NCBI GenBank assembly: GCA_017577405.1
Contig: PIUA01000013.1
Coordinates: 1-53,707, forward strand
Direction of reading: 5' to 3'
DNA: 53,707 nt
Source of the DNA: Bacillota bacterium
Lineage (GTDB): Bacteria; Bacillota; Limnochordia; Limnochordales; Limnochordaceae
The position numbers and the translations under genes are program-made. The notes under the pieces are model-generated. The model ran no database searches. It was not told the origin of the DNA and worked only from the letters and a program-made list of their open reading frames with translations. Shown piece after piece: positions 16,500-24,159 of this stretch. Each line of letters begins with the position of its first letter. The first letter of the stretch is position 1.

Positions 16500-17683
16500 T
16501 CCACCCGGATCACCGTCGCCTCCCCCTGGCCGCCGCCGGAGCAGATGGTGGCCACCCCGTACCCACCGCCCCGCTCCCGGAGGGCGTGGATCAGGTGGAT
16601 GAGGATGCGGGCGCCGCTGGCCCCGATGGGGTGGCCCAGGGCGATGGCGCCCCCGTCCACGTTGACCCGTTCAGGATCCAGCCCGCCCATCCGGATGGTG
16701 GCCAGGGTTACCGCGGCAAAGGCTTCGTTGACCTCCCAGAGGTGGACCTCCGACGGCTTGAGCCCCGCCTTGGCTAGGGCCTGGGCGGCCGAGAGCCAGG
16801 GGACGGTGTGCAGATCCCCCGGCTCCTGGGAGACGGCCCCGTGGGCCACGATCCGGGCCAGCGGTTCCAGCCCCAAGGCTCGGGCCCGTGCCTCGGCCAT
16901 GACCACCAGGGCCGCTGCGCCGTCGTTCAGCCCCGGCGCGTTGCCGGCGGTGATGGTGCCGTCGGGGCGGAAGACGGGCGGGAGCGCGGCCAGCCGCTCC
17001 AAGGAGGCGTCCCGCCGGGGCGGCTCGTCCCGGTCGACCACCACCGGCTCCTCGCCGGGGCTGGCGCTGGGAAGGGTGAGGGGGGCGAGCTCCGCGGCGA
17101 AGCGGCCTTCGTCCTGGGCGGCCACCGCCCGCTGGTGGCTCCGCAGCGCCCAAGCGTCCTGCTCGGCCCGGCTGATCCCCAGCTCTGCCGCGCCCTCCAC
17201 GCCGTAGACGCCCATGTGGCACTGACCGAAGCGGCACCAAAGGCCGTCGTGGATGGCCCCGTCCACCAGCTCCCCGTGACCCATGCGGAGGCCCCACCGA
17301 ACCCGGGGCAGGAGGTAGGGCGCCCGGGACATGCTCTCCATGCCCCCGGCCACCACCGTGGCCGCCTCGCCCGTCCGAATGAGGAGCTCCGCCCAGTTGA
17401 CCGCCCGCAGGCCCGACGCGCAGACCTTGTTCACCGTCTCCGACGGCACCTCCCGGGGGAGGCCCGCCAAGAGGCTGGCCTGCCGGGCGGGCGCCTGCCC
17501 GGCCCCGGCCTGGAGGACCATGCCTAAGAGGACCTGGTCCACCGCCTCGGACCCGATCCCCGCCCGCTCCACCGCGGCCCGGACCACGTGGGCCCCCAGC
17601 TCCACCGCCGTCCAGGGCTGCAAAGCGCCTCCGAAGCGCCCAAAGGGGGTACGGGCCGTTGCCACCACCACCGCCGCCGTCAT
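16496..17683 (-). CDS. Acetyl-CoA acetyltransferase (thiolase)
   Basis: This 395-residue thiolase either condenses two acetyl-CoA units or cleaves 3-ketoacyl-CoA. The acylated Cys88 is in NKVCASGLRAVNWAELL. NEAFAAVTLA and the catalytic His in GHPIGASGARI are present, as is the second active-site Cys in CSGGGQGEATV. It matches the biosynthetic/acetoacetyl-CoA type in length. ATG at 17683 is preceded by GGGAGGGG with a 6-base gap; the open frame beyond it runs antisense to the phosphate transporter and is ignored. One gene, divergent from pit. It could supply or consume acetoacetyl-CoA for the acyl-CoA genes nearby. Confidence 0.93.
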   Translation of the reverse strand: MTAAVVVATARTPFGRFGGALQPWTAVELGAHVVRAAVERAGIGSEAVDQVLLGMVLQAGAGQAPARQASLLAGLPREVPSETVNKVCASGLRAVNWAELLIRTGEAATVVAGGMESMSRAPYLLPRVRWGLRMGHGELVDGAIHDGLWCRFGQCHMGVYGVEGAAELGISRAEQDAWALRSHQRAVAAQDEGRFAAELAPLTLPSASPGEEPVVVDRDEPPRRDASLERLAALPPVFRPDGTITAGNAPGLNDGAAALVVMAEARARALGLEPLARIVAHGAVSQEPGDLHTVPWLSAAQALAKAGLKPSEVHLWEVNEAFAAVTLATIRMGGLDPERVNVDGGAIALGHPIGASGARILIHLIHALRERGGGYGVATICSGGGQGEATVIRVD

Positions 17684-17815
17684 GAGCGTCCCCTCCCGGC
17701 CATAGGTCTTGGCGAGCGACCGGGCCGGCGAGCCTCGCGAAGAAGACCGTTTTGCCCGGCGATTCAGAAAGATTCGCCCTGAGCTGGGCCGGCTCCTCCC
17801 GGGCGCCGAGGGGGG

Positions 17816-18748
17816 ATGGCGGTGCTGGTGGCCCTCTGGATCCTCGCAGCCCTGGGGGCCTTTGCCTTGGGGGCCAACGACGGAGCCAACCCCACCGCGG
17901 CGGCGGTGGGGGCCGGGCTCCTCCCCGCCCGGCGGGCCCAGCTCCTGGCCGCCGGGGCCGGGGGGCTGGGCGCCTGGCTCGCCGGCCGGCGGGTGGCCGA
18001 CACCCTCACCCAGGAGCTGGTCCCCCTGGCCCAGCTGGCCCCCGAGGCGGCCCTCCCCTTGGCCCTGGCCGCGCTGGCGGCGGCCAGTCTCTGGGTGCTG
18101 GGTGCCACCGCCGCGGGCCTGCCCGTCTCCACCTCCCACGCCCTGGTGGGCGCGCTGGCGGGGGCGGCCTTCCGGGACGGCCGGGTTCCCGTCGATCTGA
18201 GCCTCTTGGGGGCGATTCTGGGGTCCTGGCTCTGGGTGCCCCTGGGCGCCGGGGTGGCCGGGGGACTGGCGGTGCTGCTGGGCCGGGCGCCTATCGCCCG
18301 CCGCCTCCGGCCCGGGGCCCAGCCCCTGGCCACGGCCATCTCCCTCTGGCTCGCCTTCTGGTGGGGGGCCAACGACGTGGCCAACGCGGTGGGGCTGGTG
18401 GCCCAGGTGGGCGGGGCCGACCCCCGGGCGGCCATCGGCCTGGGCGCGGCCTGCTTGGCCCTGGGTGCCGTCGTGGCCTCGGGCCGGGTCTTGACCACCA
18501 TGGCCCGGGGCCTGGGTCCTCTGGGGATCCCGGAAGCCCTGGCGGCCCAGGGCTCCGTCAGCCTGGCCCTCGCGGGGGCGACCCTCTTGGGCTACCCCGT
18601 CTCCACCACCCACGCCATGGTGGGGGCGCTGGCCGGTGTCCTCTGGGCCCGGGGGCGGCCCGTCAACCGCCGGCAACTGGGCCGGGTGGTGGCTGCCTGG
18701 CTCATCACCGCGCCCGCGGCGGCCCTGGTGGGCTGGCTGGTGCGGTGA
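17816..18748 (+). CDS. pit: Inorganic phosphate transporter, PiT family
   Basis: This 310-residue inner-membrane phosphate permease is of the PiT (PHO-4) family. The internal duplication is clear: GANDGANPTAAAVGAG near residue 19 and GANDVANAVGLVAQVG near residue 184. Each is followed by a PVSTSHALVGALAGA or PVSTTHAMVGALAGV repeat. About nine or ten hydrophobic segments can be counted. The start ATG sits almost directly after GAGGGGGG. No PhoU-like partner is present. Confidence 0.92.
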   Translation: MAVLVALWILAALGAFALGANDGANPTAAAVGAGLLPARRAQLLAAGAGGLGAWLAGRRVADTLTQELVPLAQLAPEAALPLALAALAAASLWVLGATAAGLPVSTSHALVGALAGAAFRDGRVPVDLSLLGAILGSWLWVPLGAGVAGGLAVLLGRAPIARRLRPGAQPLATAISLWLAFWWGANDVANAVGLVAQVGGADPRAAIGLGAACLALGAVVASGRVLTTMARGLGPLGIPEALAAQGSVSLALAGATLLGYPVSTTHAMVGALAGVLWARGRPVNRRQLGRVVAAWLITAPAAALVGWLVR

Positions 18749-18806
18749 GGCGCGCCCCGGGGGCCTCACGGATCGGGCCGGGGGGTCGATAACAGAGGGT
18801 GAAGCC

Positions 18807-19673
18807 GTGGACGGGGGGATGGGGGTGGCGACGGTGGCCGGTGGCGGGTGGCAGCTGGGTTCGGGCGGGGAGCACCAGCCGGGGATCGATCTCGCGTGGG
18901 CTGCTTTCTTGCGCCGGTTCCACCAAGAGATCGGCCTCAACCTGGCCGCCTACAAGGGAACCCAGCTCCGGCGGCGGGTGGAGCAGTGGATGGAGCGCCA
19001 CGGCGAGCTGAACTACTTCACCCTCCTCCGCCGGCTCCGGCAGGAGCCCGAGGCCCGGCAGGCCTTCATCGACTACCTGGGCATCAACACCACCTCGTTC
19101 TTCCGGGATCCCACCGTCTTCGCCACCTTGGAGCGGGTGGTGCTGCCCGACCTCCTGCGCCGGCCGGGTCCGGTCCGGATCTGGAGTGCCGCCTCGTCCA
19201 TCGGGGCCGAAGCGTACTCCATCGCCATGCTCCTGGCCGAGAAGGGGGCCCTGGAGCGGGCCGAGATCCTGGCCACCGACATCGACCAGGCCGCCCTGGA
19301 GCAAGGCCGCTCGGGAAGGTACACCGAAGCCCAGCTGACAGGCCTCAGCCGGCTGAGGCAGCAGCGGTACTTCCGGGCCGACGGGACCACCTTCGTCATC
19401 GATCCCGACCTGCGGCGGCGGGTCCGCTTTGAGCGGCTGGACCTCTTGGCCGATCCCTACCCGTCCCCGATGGACCTCATCCTCTGCCGGAATCTCTTCA
19501 TCTACCTGGCCCAATCGACCCAGGCGGAGGTGACGGGCCGGCTGGTCCAGGCCCTGCAGCCCGGGGGCTACTTGGTCCTGGGGGGGACCGAGTACATCTC
19601 CGATCCCGCCCGGTTCGGCCTCAAGCGGGTTGACTTCTGCGTCTACCAGGTTCAGGTGCCCGCTCAGGGCTGA
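18807..19673 (+). CDS. cheR: CheR-type protein-glutamate methyltransferase
   Basis: This 288-residue SAM-dependent methyltransferase of the CheR family methylates receptor glutamates in chemotaxis systems. The N-terminal helical domain contains NTTSFFRDPTVF. The SAM-binding loop reads IWSAASSIGAEAYSIAMLL, where CheR proteins commonly have SAACSTGEEPYS-like sequence. ATDIDQAAL and the conserved LILCRNLFIYL follow, then LGGTEYI. GTG at 18807 has GAGGGTG upstream and gives about 30 residues before the domain; ATG 18819 is an alternative. No other chemotaxis or flagellar gene is visible here, so it may serve a remote array or a non-motility signalling protein. Confidence 0.87.
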   Translation: MDGGMGVATVAGGGWQLGSGGEHQPGIDLAWAAFLRRFHQEIGLNLAAYKGTQLRRRVEQWMERHGELNYFTLLRRLRQEPEARQAFIDYLGINTTSFFRDPTVFATLERVVLPDLLRRPGPVRIWSAASSIGAEAYSIAMLLAEKGALERAEILATDIDQAALEQGRSGRYTEAQLTGLSRLRQQRYFRADGTTFVIDPDLRRRVRFERLDLLADPYPSPMDLILCRNLFIYLAQSTQAEVTGRLVQALQPGGYLVLGGTEYISDPARFGLKRVDFCVYQVQVPAQG

Positions 19674-19700
19674 CGGGAGCCCAGCTGCGCTGGGCTCCCG
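19674..19700. terminator. Perfect 12-bp hairpin after cheR
   Basis: CGGGAGCCCAGC pairs perfectly with GCTGGGCTCCCG around a TGC loop, right after the cheR stop. It lies between cheR and the convergent small peptide gene, so it may serve both strands. Confidence 0.7.
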
Positions 19701-19740
19701 GGTCTTCTCGGGCGGCGCCCCAGCGAGGTGGGGGCCGGGT

Positions 19741-19872
19741 TCAGTCGTTCAGGAAGAGCAGGAGCAATACCAGGAAGATCACCAGGCAGGCGCACCGGCC
19801 GCCGTTGCCGTCCTGGCCCCCGAAAATCCCGAGGCCCCCGCCGTCTCCGTCATAGTGCCGTCGACGCGACAT
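19741..19872 (-). CDS. 43-residue Gly-rich single-span membrane peptide
   Basis: Too short for routine calling, but well supported. ATG at 19872 follows GGAGGTGA by 7 bases, a near-perfect ribosome binding site, and the frame closes with TGA at 19741. The peptide starts MSRRRHYDGDGGG, has a Gly/Asp/Asn-rich head with CAC near residue 30, and ends with a strong membrane helix (LVIFLVLLLLFLND). This layout resembles the tiny YjcZ-type sporulation peptides of Bacillota, though the order of Gly-rich head and hydrophobic tail is the only similarity I can claim. It is convergent with cheR and divergent from the Bkd operon. Confidence 0.68.
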   Translation of the reverse strand: MSRRRHYDGDGGGLGIFGGQDGNGGRCACLVIFLVLLLLFLND

Positions 19873-20137
19873 GCCGTTCACCTCCGCTGCAGCCTATGCC
19901 CGTCCCACCCGGGCAGCGTAGGTGCACCCTCCCCTTCGCGGACAGGCAGGAGTCCAAGGGCACGGCCCGGAACGTAACGAGCACGAAGCCCGCCGGGCAG
20001 GATCGCATGGCTCTTCGGAGAATAGGTACTCTTGCCACGAATCTGAGGGAGGTCTGTCCGGAATGGCCGCCCCTGGCCCGTCGGCGCGGCCGGCGGGTCA
20101 GGTTCTGGCGCGCCCAAGCCTGCGGAGGAGGGAGAGC

Positions 20138-21166
20138 ATGGCGACCGGCGATCGGGTCGATCTGCTCGAACGGTACCAGCACGGCCGCCACCGGGAGCTG
20201 GGCCTGACCGACGAGGATGTCCGGCGCATGTACGAGGTGATGCTCCTCGCCCGGCGCCTGGACGAACGGATGTGGATCCTGAACCGGACCGGACAGGCCC
20301 CTTTCGCCATCTCAGGCCAGGGCCATGAGGCCGCTCAGGTGGGCGCCGCCTGGGCCCTGGACCGGGAGCGGGACTGGATCTACCCCTACTACCGGGACGT
20401 GGCCCTGGTGCTGGTCTGGGGGCTCACGCCCCGGGATCTGATGCTCCAGCTCCTGGGCAAGGCGGCCGACCCCTCCAGCGGCGGCCGGCAGATGCCCAAC
20501 CACTTCTCCAGCCGCCGCCTCCGCATCGCCCCCCAGTCCAGCGTGGTGGGGACCCAGATCCCCCAGGCGGCGGGAACGGCCCTGGCCAGCAAGCTGGAGG
20601 GCACCGGGGCGGTCACCCTGGTCACCTTCGGCGAGGGCGCCACGGCCCAGGGCGACTTCCACGAGGGGGTCAACTTTGCCGCCATCCACCGGCTGCCCGT
20701 CATCTTTTTCTGCGAGAACAACGGCTACGCCATCTCCGTCCCGGCGGAGAAGGAGCTTTCCGTTCCCGACGTGGCCGACCGGGCCTTGGGTTACGGCATC
20801 CCCGGCGTCACTGTCGACGGCAACGACCCCTTCGAAGTCTACCGGGTGGTGCGGGAGGCGGTGGAGCGGGCTCGGGCCGGCGAGGGCCCTAGCCTCATCG
20901 AGGCCAAGACCTACCGGCTCCTCGCCCACTCCAGCGACGACGACGACTCCACGTACCGCCCCCGGGAAGAGGTGGAGGCCTGGCGGCAGCGGGATCCCCT
21001 CCCCCGGCTGGCCGCCTACCTGAAGGAGCACGGCTTGGCCGACGACGCCGATCTCCAGGCCTTGGAAGAACAGGTCCGCCAGCAGGTGGACGACGCGACG
21101 GAGCACGCGCAGGCCGCCCCCTACCCCCGGGCCGAGCACCTGCTGGACCACGTCACCGGCCCCTGA
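20138..21166 (+). CDS. bkdAA: 2-oxoacid dehydrogenase E1 component, alpha subunit (branched-chain type)
   Basis: This 342-residue thiamine-diphosphate E1alpha subunit decarboxylates branched-chain 2-oxoacids from Val, Leu and Ile. Visible are YYRDVALVLVWG, the QMPNHFSS loop, GTQIPQAAGTALA, the ThDP/Mg motif starting at FGEGATAQGDFHEGVNFA and ending near CENNGYAIS, and the loop RLLAHSSDDDDSTYR that matches the branched-chain class. ATG at 20138 has GGAGGAGGGA upstream; the frame is open to 19922 but lacks a better start. It is the first gene of a three-gene operon with E1beta and E2. The 265 bases upstream hold no promoter I can name. Confidence 0.92.
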   Translation: MATGDRVDLLERYQHGRHRELGLTDEDVRRMYEVMLLARRLDERMWILNRTGQAPFAISGQGHEAAQVGAAWALDRERDWIYPYYRDVALVLVWGLTPRDLMLQLLGKAADPSSGGRQMPNHFSSRRLRIAPQSSVVGTQIPQAAGTALASKLEGTGAVTLVTFGEGATAQGDFHEGVNFAAIHRLPVIFFCENNGYAISVPAEKELSVPDVADRALGYGIPGVTVDGNDPFEVYRVVREAVERARAGEGPSLIEAKTYRLLAHSSDDDDSTYRPREEVEAWRQRDPLPRLAAYLKEHGLADDADLQALEEQVRQQVDDATEHAQAAPYPRAEHLLDHVTGP

Positions 21167-21197
21167 CCCCGCGTCCTGCACGGGAGGGAGGATGACC

Positions 21198-22184
21198 ATG
21201 CCCGTCATGACCCTGATCGAGGCCATCCGCCACGGGCTCACCCAGGAGATGGAGCTGAACCCCCGGACCCTTGTCTTGGGGGAGGATGTGGGGGTGCGGG
21301 GCGGGGTTTTCGGCGCCACCCGGGGCCTCTTGGAGCGGTTCGGGCCCGAGCGGGTGATCGACATGCCCCTGGCCGAATCTTCCATCGTCGGCGTGGCCAT
21401 CGGCGCCGCCGTCGCCGGCTGGCGGCCCCTGGCCGAGATCCAGTTCGCCGACTACATCCACCCGGCCATGAACCAGATCATCAACGAGGCGGCCCGCATC
21501 CGCTACCGGACCAACGGCGACTACACCTGCCCGGTGGTGATCCGGGCCCCCTTCGGCGGCGGCGTCCACGGGGCCCTCTACCACTCCCAAAGCGTCGAAG
21601 GCCTCTTCTACCACGTGCCGGGGCTGAAGATCGTCATCCCCTCCACCCCCTACGACGCCCGGGGCCTGTTGCGGGCGGCCATGGAGCAGGAGGATCCCGT
21701 CCTCTTCTTCGAGCACAAGCGCGCCTACCGGCTGGTGAAGGGGGAGGTGCCCGAAGAGCCCTACTCGGTTCCCATCGGTCCCGCGGCGATCCGGCGGGAG
21801 GGCCGCCATTGCACCGTGATCGCCTACGGGTTGATGGTCCACCACGCCCTGGAGGCGGCCGAACGGCTGAGCCGGGAGGAGGGGATCGAGGCGGAGGTGA
21901 TCGACCTTCGGACCATCCTGCCCCTGGACCGGGAGACCCTGATCGCCTCCGCCCAGAAGACGGGGCGGGTCTTGATCGTGCACGAGGACAACCGGACGGG
22001 GGGCGTGGGCGCGGAGGTGGCCGCCATCCTGGCGGAGGAGGCCCTCTTCTACCTGGACGCGCCCATCAGGCGCCACACCGGTCCCGATGCGCCGGCCATG
22101 CCTTTCAATCCCGTCCAGGAGGCAGCCTTCTTGCCCAACCCCTACACCATCGCCGACCAGATCCGGGAGCTGGTCCGTTTCTAG
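21198..22184 (+). CDS. bkdAB: 2-oxoacid dehydrogenase E1 component, beta subunit
   Basis: This 328-residue E1beta subunit pairs with E1alpha to form the decarboxylase. Family blocks are VLGEDVGVRGGVFGATRGL, DMPLAESSIVGVAIGAA, RAPFGGGVHGALYHSQSVE with its conserved His residues, IVIPSTPYDARGLL and EVIDLRTILPLD. ATG at 21198 is chosen because GGGAGGGAGG lies 7 bases before it; an ATG at 21192 is almost inside that site. It follows E1alpha by about 30 bases. Confidence 0.93.
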   Translation: MPVMTLIEAIRHGLTQEMELNPRTLVLGEDVGVRGGVFGATRGLLERFGPERVIDMPLAESSIVGVAIGAAVAGWRPLAEIQFADYIHPAMNQIINEAARIRYRTNGDYTCPVVIRAPFGGGVHGALYHSQSVEGLFYHVPGLKIVIPSTPYDARGLLRAAMEQEDPVLFFEHKRAYRLVKGEVPEEPYSVPIGPAAIRREGRHCTVIAYGLMVHHALEAAERLSREEGIEAEVIDLRTILPLDRETLIASAQKTGRVLIVHEDNRTGGVGAEVAAILAEEALFYLDAPIRRHTGPDAPAMPFNPVQEAAFLPNPYTIADQIRELVRF

Positions 22185-22213
22185 GCCCTCCGGGACGAGA
22201 CCGGAGGAAGACC

Positions 22214-23647
22214 GTGAACCTGGGGGGAGCGCTGGTGCCCGTCGAGATCACCATGCCGAAGCTGGGAGAGAGCATCGTCGAGGGGACCGTCGCCCGCTGG
22301 CTGAAGCAGGTGGGCGAGGCCGTCGAGCGGTATGAGCCCCTCTTGGAGGTGGTCACCGACAAGGTGAACACCGAAGTGCCCTCGCCGGCGGCGGGCATCC
22401 TCGAGGCGATCCTCGTCCCGGAAGGGGAGACGGTGCCGGTGGGCACCATCCTGGCGCGCCTGCGGGCCCCCGGGGAAGCTCCCGGCAGCGCCCCGGGGGT
22501 GGGCGAGCCGGGGGTGGCGAGTGGGGCGGAGGCTGATGCCCGCCCAACCCCCCTGCCGGCTGAGGATGAGGCGGCCGGCAGCGGAGCGGCTGGTGGTGAG
22601 GCGGGCCCCGACGGCTGGCCCCGGGGACGCTACTCCCCCGTGGTCCGCCGTCTGGCCGCGGAGTTCGGCATCGACCTGCGGCAGGTGCCGGGGACGGGGC
22701 GGGGCGGCCGGGTGACCCGGGAGGATGTGATCGCCTACCTGGAGCGGCAGACCGCGCCCGAAGCCAGCCCCGAGCCAGCAGCGCGCCCCGCGCGGGCGGT
22801 CCTTCCGGAGGCCGCCGCTCCCGAACCGGCAGCCCTGACGGAACGGGCCGGGCCGCCAGAACCGGCCGAGCCCCAGGCTTTCGAGGTCTCCGTCGCCCCG
22901 GGAGCCCGCGCCGGGACGCCTGCGGGCTCCGAGGACGAGGAGGCCGCGGTTCGGGTGGACCGGCTGAAGCCTTCGCCCGTCCGGAAGCTCATCGCCCAGC
23001 GGATGGTCCAGAGCCGCCAGGAGATCCCCCACGCCTGGACCATGGTGGAGGTGGACGTGACGGGGCTGGTCCGCCTGGTGGAGGCGGAAGGCGCGCGCTT
23101 CCGGGAGCGGGAAGGCGTCCCCCTGACCTACCTGCCCTTCGTCATCGAGGCGGCCGCCCGGGCCCTCCGGAAGTTCCCCCTCCTGAACGCTTCCTGGCAG
23201 GGGGAGGAGATCCTCGTCCACCGGCAGATCCACATCGGCGTGCCGGTGGCCCTGGAGGAGAGCGTCATCGTCCCCGTCATCCGGGATGCGGACCAGCAGA
23301 GCGTGGCCGGCCTGGCCCGCACCCTGCGCCGCCTGGTGGAACGGGCCCGGAGCGGCCAGCTGACCGTGCCCGAGGTGGAGGGGGCCACCTTCACCGTCAA
23401 CAACACAGGGGCCTTCGGCTCCATCCTCTCCCAGCCCATCATCTTCCCGCCTCAGGCGGGGATGCTCACCCTGGAGGCCATCGTCAAGCGCCCTGTGGTG
23501 GTGGAAGGGAACGCCATCGCCATCCGGTCCATGGTCAACCTCTGCCTCTCCCTGGACCACCGGGTGGTCGACGGGCTGTACGCGGGCCGCTTCCTCCAGC
23601 AGGTGAAGGCCCGCCTGGAAAGCTACACCCCCGAGACGCCCATTTGA
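22214..23647 (+). CDS. bkdB: 2-oxoacid dehydrogenase E2 (dihydrolipoyl acyltransferase)
   Basis: This 477-residue lipoyl acyltransferase core takes the acyl group from E1 to CoA. The lipoyl domain (about 10-85) has the lipoylated Lys50 in VVTDKVNTEVPSPAAG. An Ala/Pro/Gly linker leads to a peripheral-subunit-binding domain (RYSPVVRRLAAEFGID and GTGRGGRVTREDVIAYL, about 137-177). A second Ala/Pro-rich linker precedes the catalytic domain, with IPHAWTMVEVDVTGLVRLV, NNTGAFGS and the catalytic DHRVVDG. GTG at 22214 follows CGGAGGAAG. No E3 (dihydrolipoyl dehydrogenase) gene follows, so E3 must be encoded elsewhere or shared. Confidence 0.94.
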   Translation: MNLGGALVPVEITMPKLGESIVEGTVARWLKQVGEAVERYEPLLEVVTDKVNTEVPSPAAGILEAILVPEGETVPVGTILARLRAPGEAPGSAPGVGEPGVASGAEADARPTPLPAEDEAAGSGAAGGEAGPDGWPRGRYSPVVRRLAAEFGIDLRQVPGTGRGGRVTREDVIAYLERQTAPEASPEPAARPARAVLPEAAAPEPAALTERAGPPEPAEPQAFEVSVAPGARAGTPAGSEDEEAAVRVDRLKPSPVRKLIAQRMVQSRQEIPHAWTMVEVDVTGLVRLVEAEGARFREREGVPLTYLPFVIEAAARALRKFPLLNASWQGEEILVHRQIHIGVPVALEESVIVPVIRDADQQSVAGLARTLRRLVERARSGQLTVPEVEGATFTVNNTGAFGSILSQPIIFPPQAGMLTLEAIVKRPVVVEGNAIAIRSMVNLCLSLDHRVVDGLYAGRFLQQVKARLESYTPETPI

Positions 23648-23713
23648 ATCGGGACCCGTCAGGGGCACCGGGCCCTTCATTCGTCTTCGCTCCTCGCCCT
23701 CGGCAGAGATCCC

Positions 23714-23740
23714 GGGGCGGTCGCGGTGCCGGACCGCCCC
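23714..23740. terminator. Candidate terminator of the Bkd operon
   Basis: GGGGCGGTC and GACCGCCCC form a 9-bp perfect stem with a 9-base loop, 66 bases after the E2 stop. No T tract is present. Confidence 0.45.
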
Positions 23741-23749
23741 TGCCCGGGT

Positions 23750-23965
23750 TCAGGAGGGTCGGGCCCGGCGACCTCCGCTCCCAGGCTGGCCGGGCCCCTG
23801 CGGACCCTGTGCCTTCCAGGACCTCTGAGGGACTCCGGAGCCCACCTCGGCTTCGGGTGAGCCCAAGGCTTCCAGGACGTCGAAGCTGGCCACCTCCGGC
23901 TCCACCGGGAGCAGAGGCTCCGGCTCTCCCCGCCTTGGGCGCCAGGGGGGCTTGGCCTGCACCAC
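23750..23965 (-). CDS. Possible small Pro/Glu-rich protein
   Basis: A 71-residue frame opens at GTG 23965 (or GTG 23962), 5 to 8 bases after AGGAGG, a site as good as those of the large genes. The product (starting VQAKPPWRPRRGEPEPLL) has an acidic middle part (VASFDVLEALGSPEAEVGS) and a Gly/Arg tail, with no membrane segment. It fills part of the 512-base gap between the Bkd operon and addB. GC-rich DNA often gives chance frames, so the ribosome binding site is the only real support. Confidence 0.33.
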   Translation of the reverse strand: MVQAKPPWRPRRGEPEPLLPVEPEVASFDVLEALGSPEAEVGSGVPQRSWKAQGPQGPGQPGSGGRRARPS

Positions 23966-24090
23966 CGTCACCTCCTCTCCCGCTAGCTGTGGGCGGGGAG
24001 CCCGCCCCCTATCCGCCCAGCCCCCGCCAGTCCTGGAACGCCTCCCCAAGCCCGCCGCCTGCTGGCCCGACAGGCAGGGTCTGGCGCTCA

Positions 24091-24099
24091 TGATATAAT
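24091..24099 (+). promoter_or_regulatory. Extended -10 promoter for addBA
   Basis: TGATATAAT gives a perfect -10 hexamer with an extended TG one base upstream, 60 bases before addB, in an otherwise GC-rich gap. The expected -35 region (CAGGCA at 17-base spacing) is poor, as is common for extended -10 promoters. Confidence 0.65.
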
Positions 24100-24159
24100 C
24101 GCGGCGAACGACAGGCCCGGCGTCCTTCTTTGGGCGGGGCCGGGAGGTGGGGTCCCCGG

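Noticed and set aside
18785..18800. TCGATAA upstream of cheR resembling a SigD (motility) -10 box
   Set aside because: No TAAA-like -35 element is found at the expected 15-base spacing.
17684..18940. N-terminal extension of the thiolase frame by about 420 codons
   Set aside because: It runs antisense through the Pit transporter; the ATG at 17683 has a strong ribosome binding site and the normal thiolase start.
19985..20060. Search for a sigma-54 promoter (TGGC/TTGC) before the Bkd operon, as in B. subtilis
   Set aside because: No GG and GC doublets with correct spacing were found.
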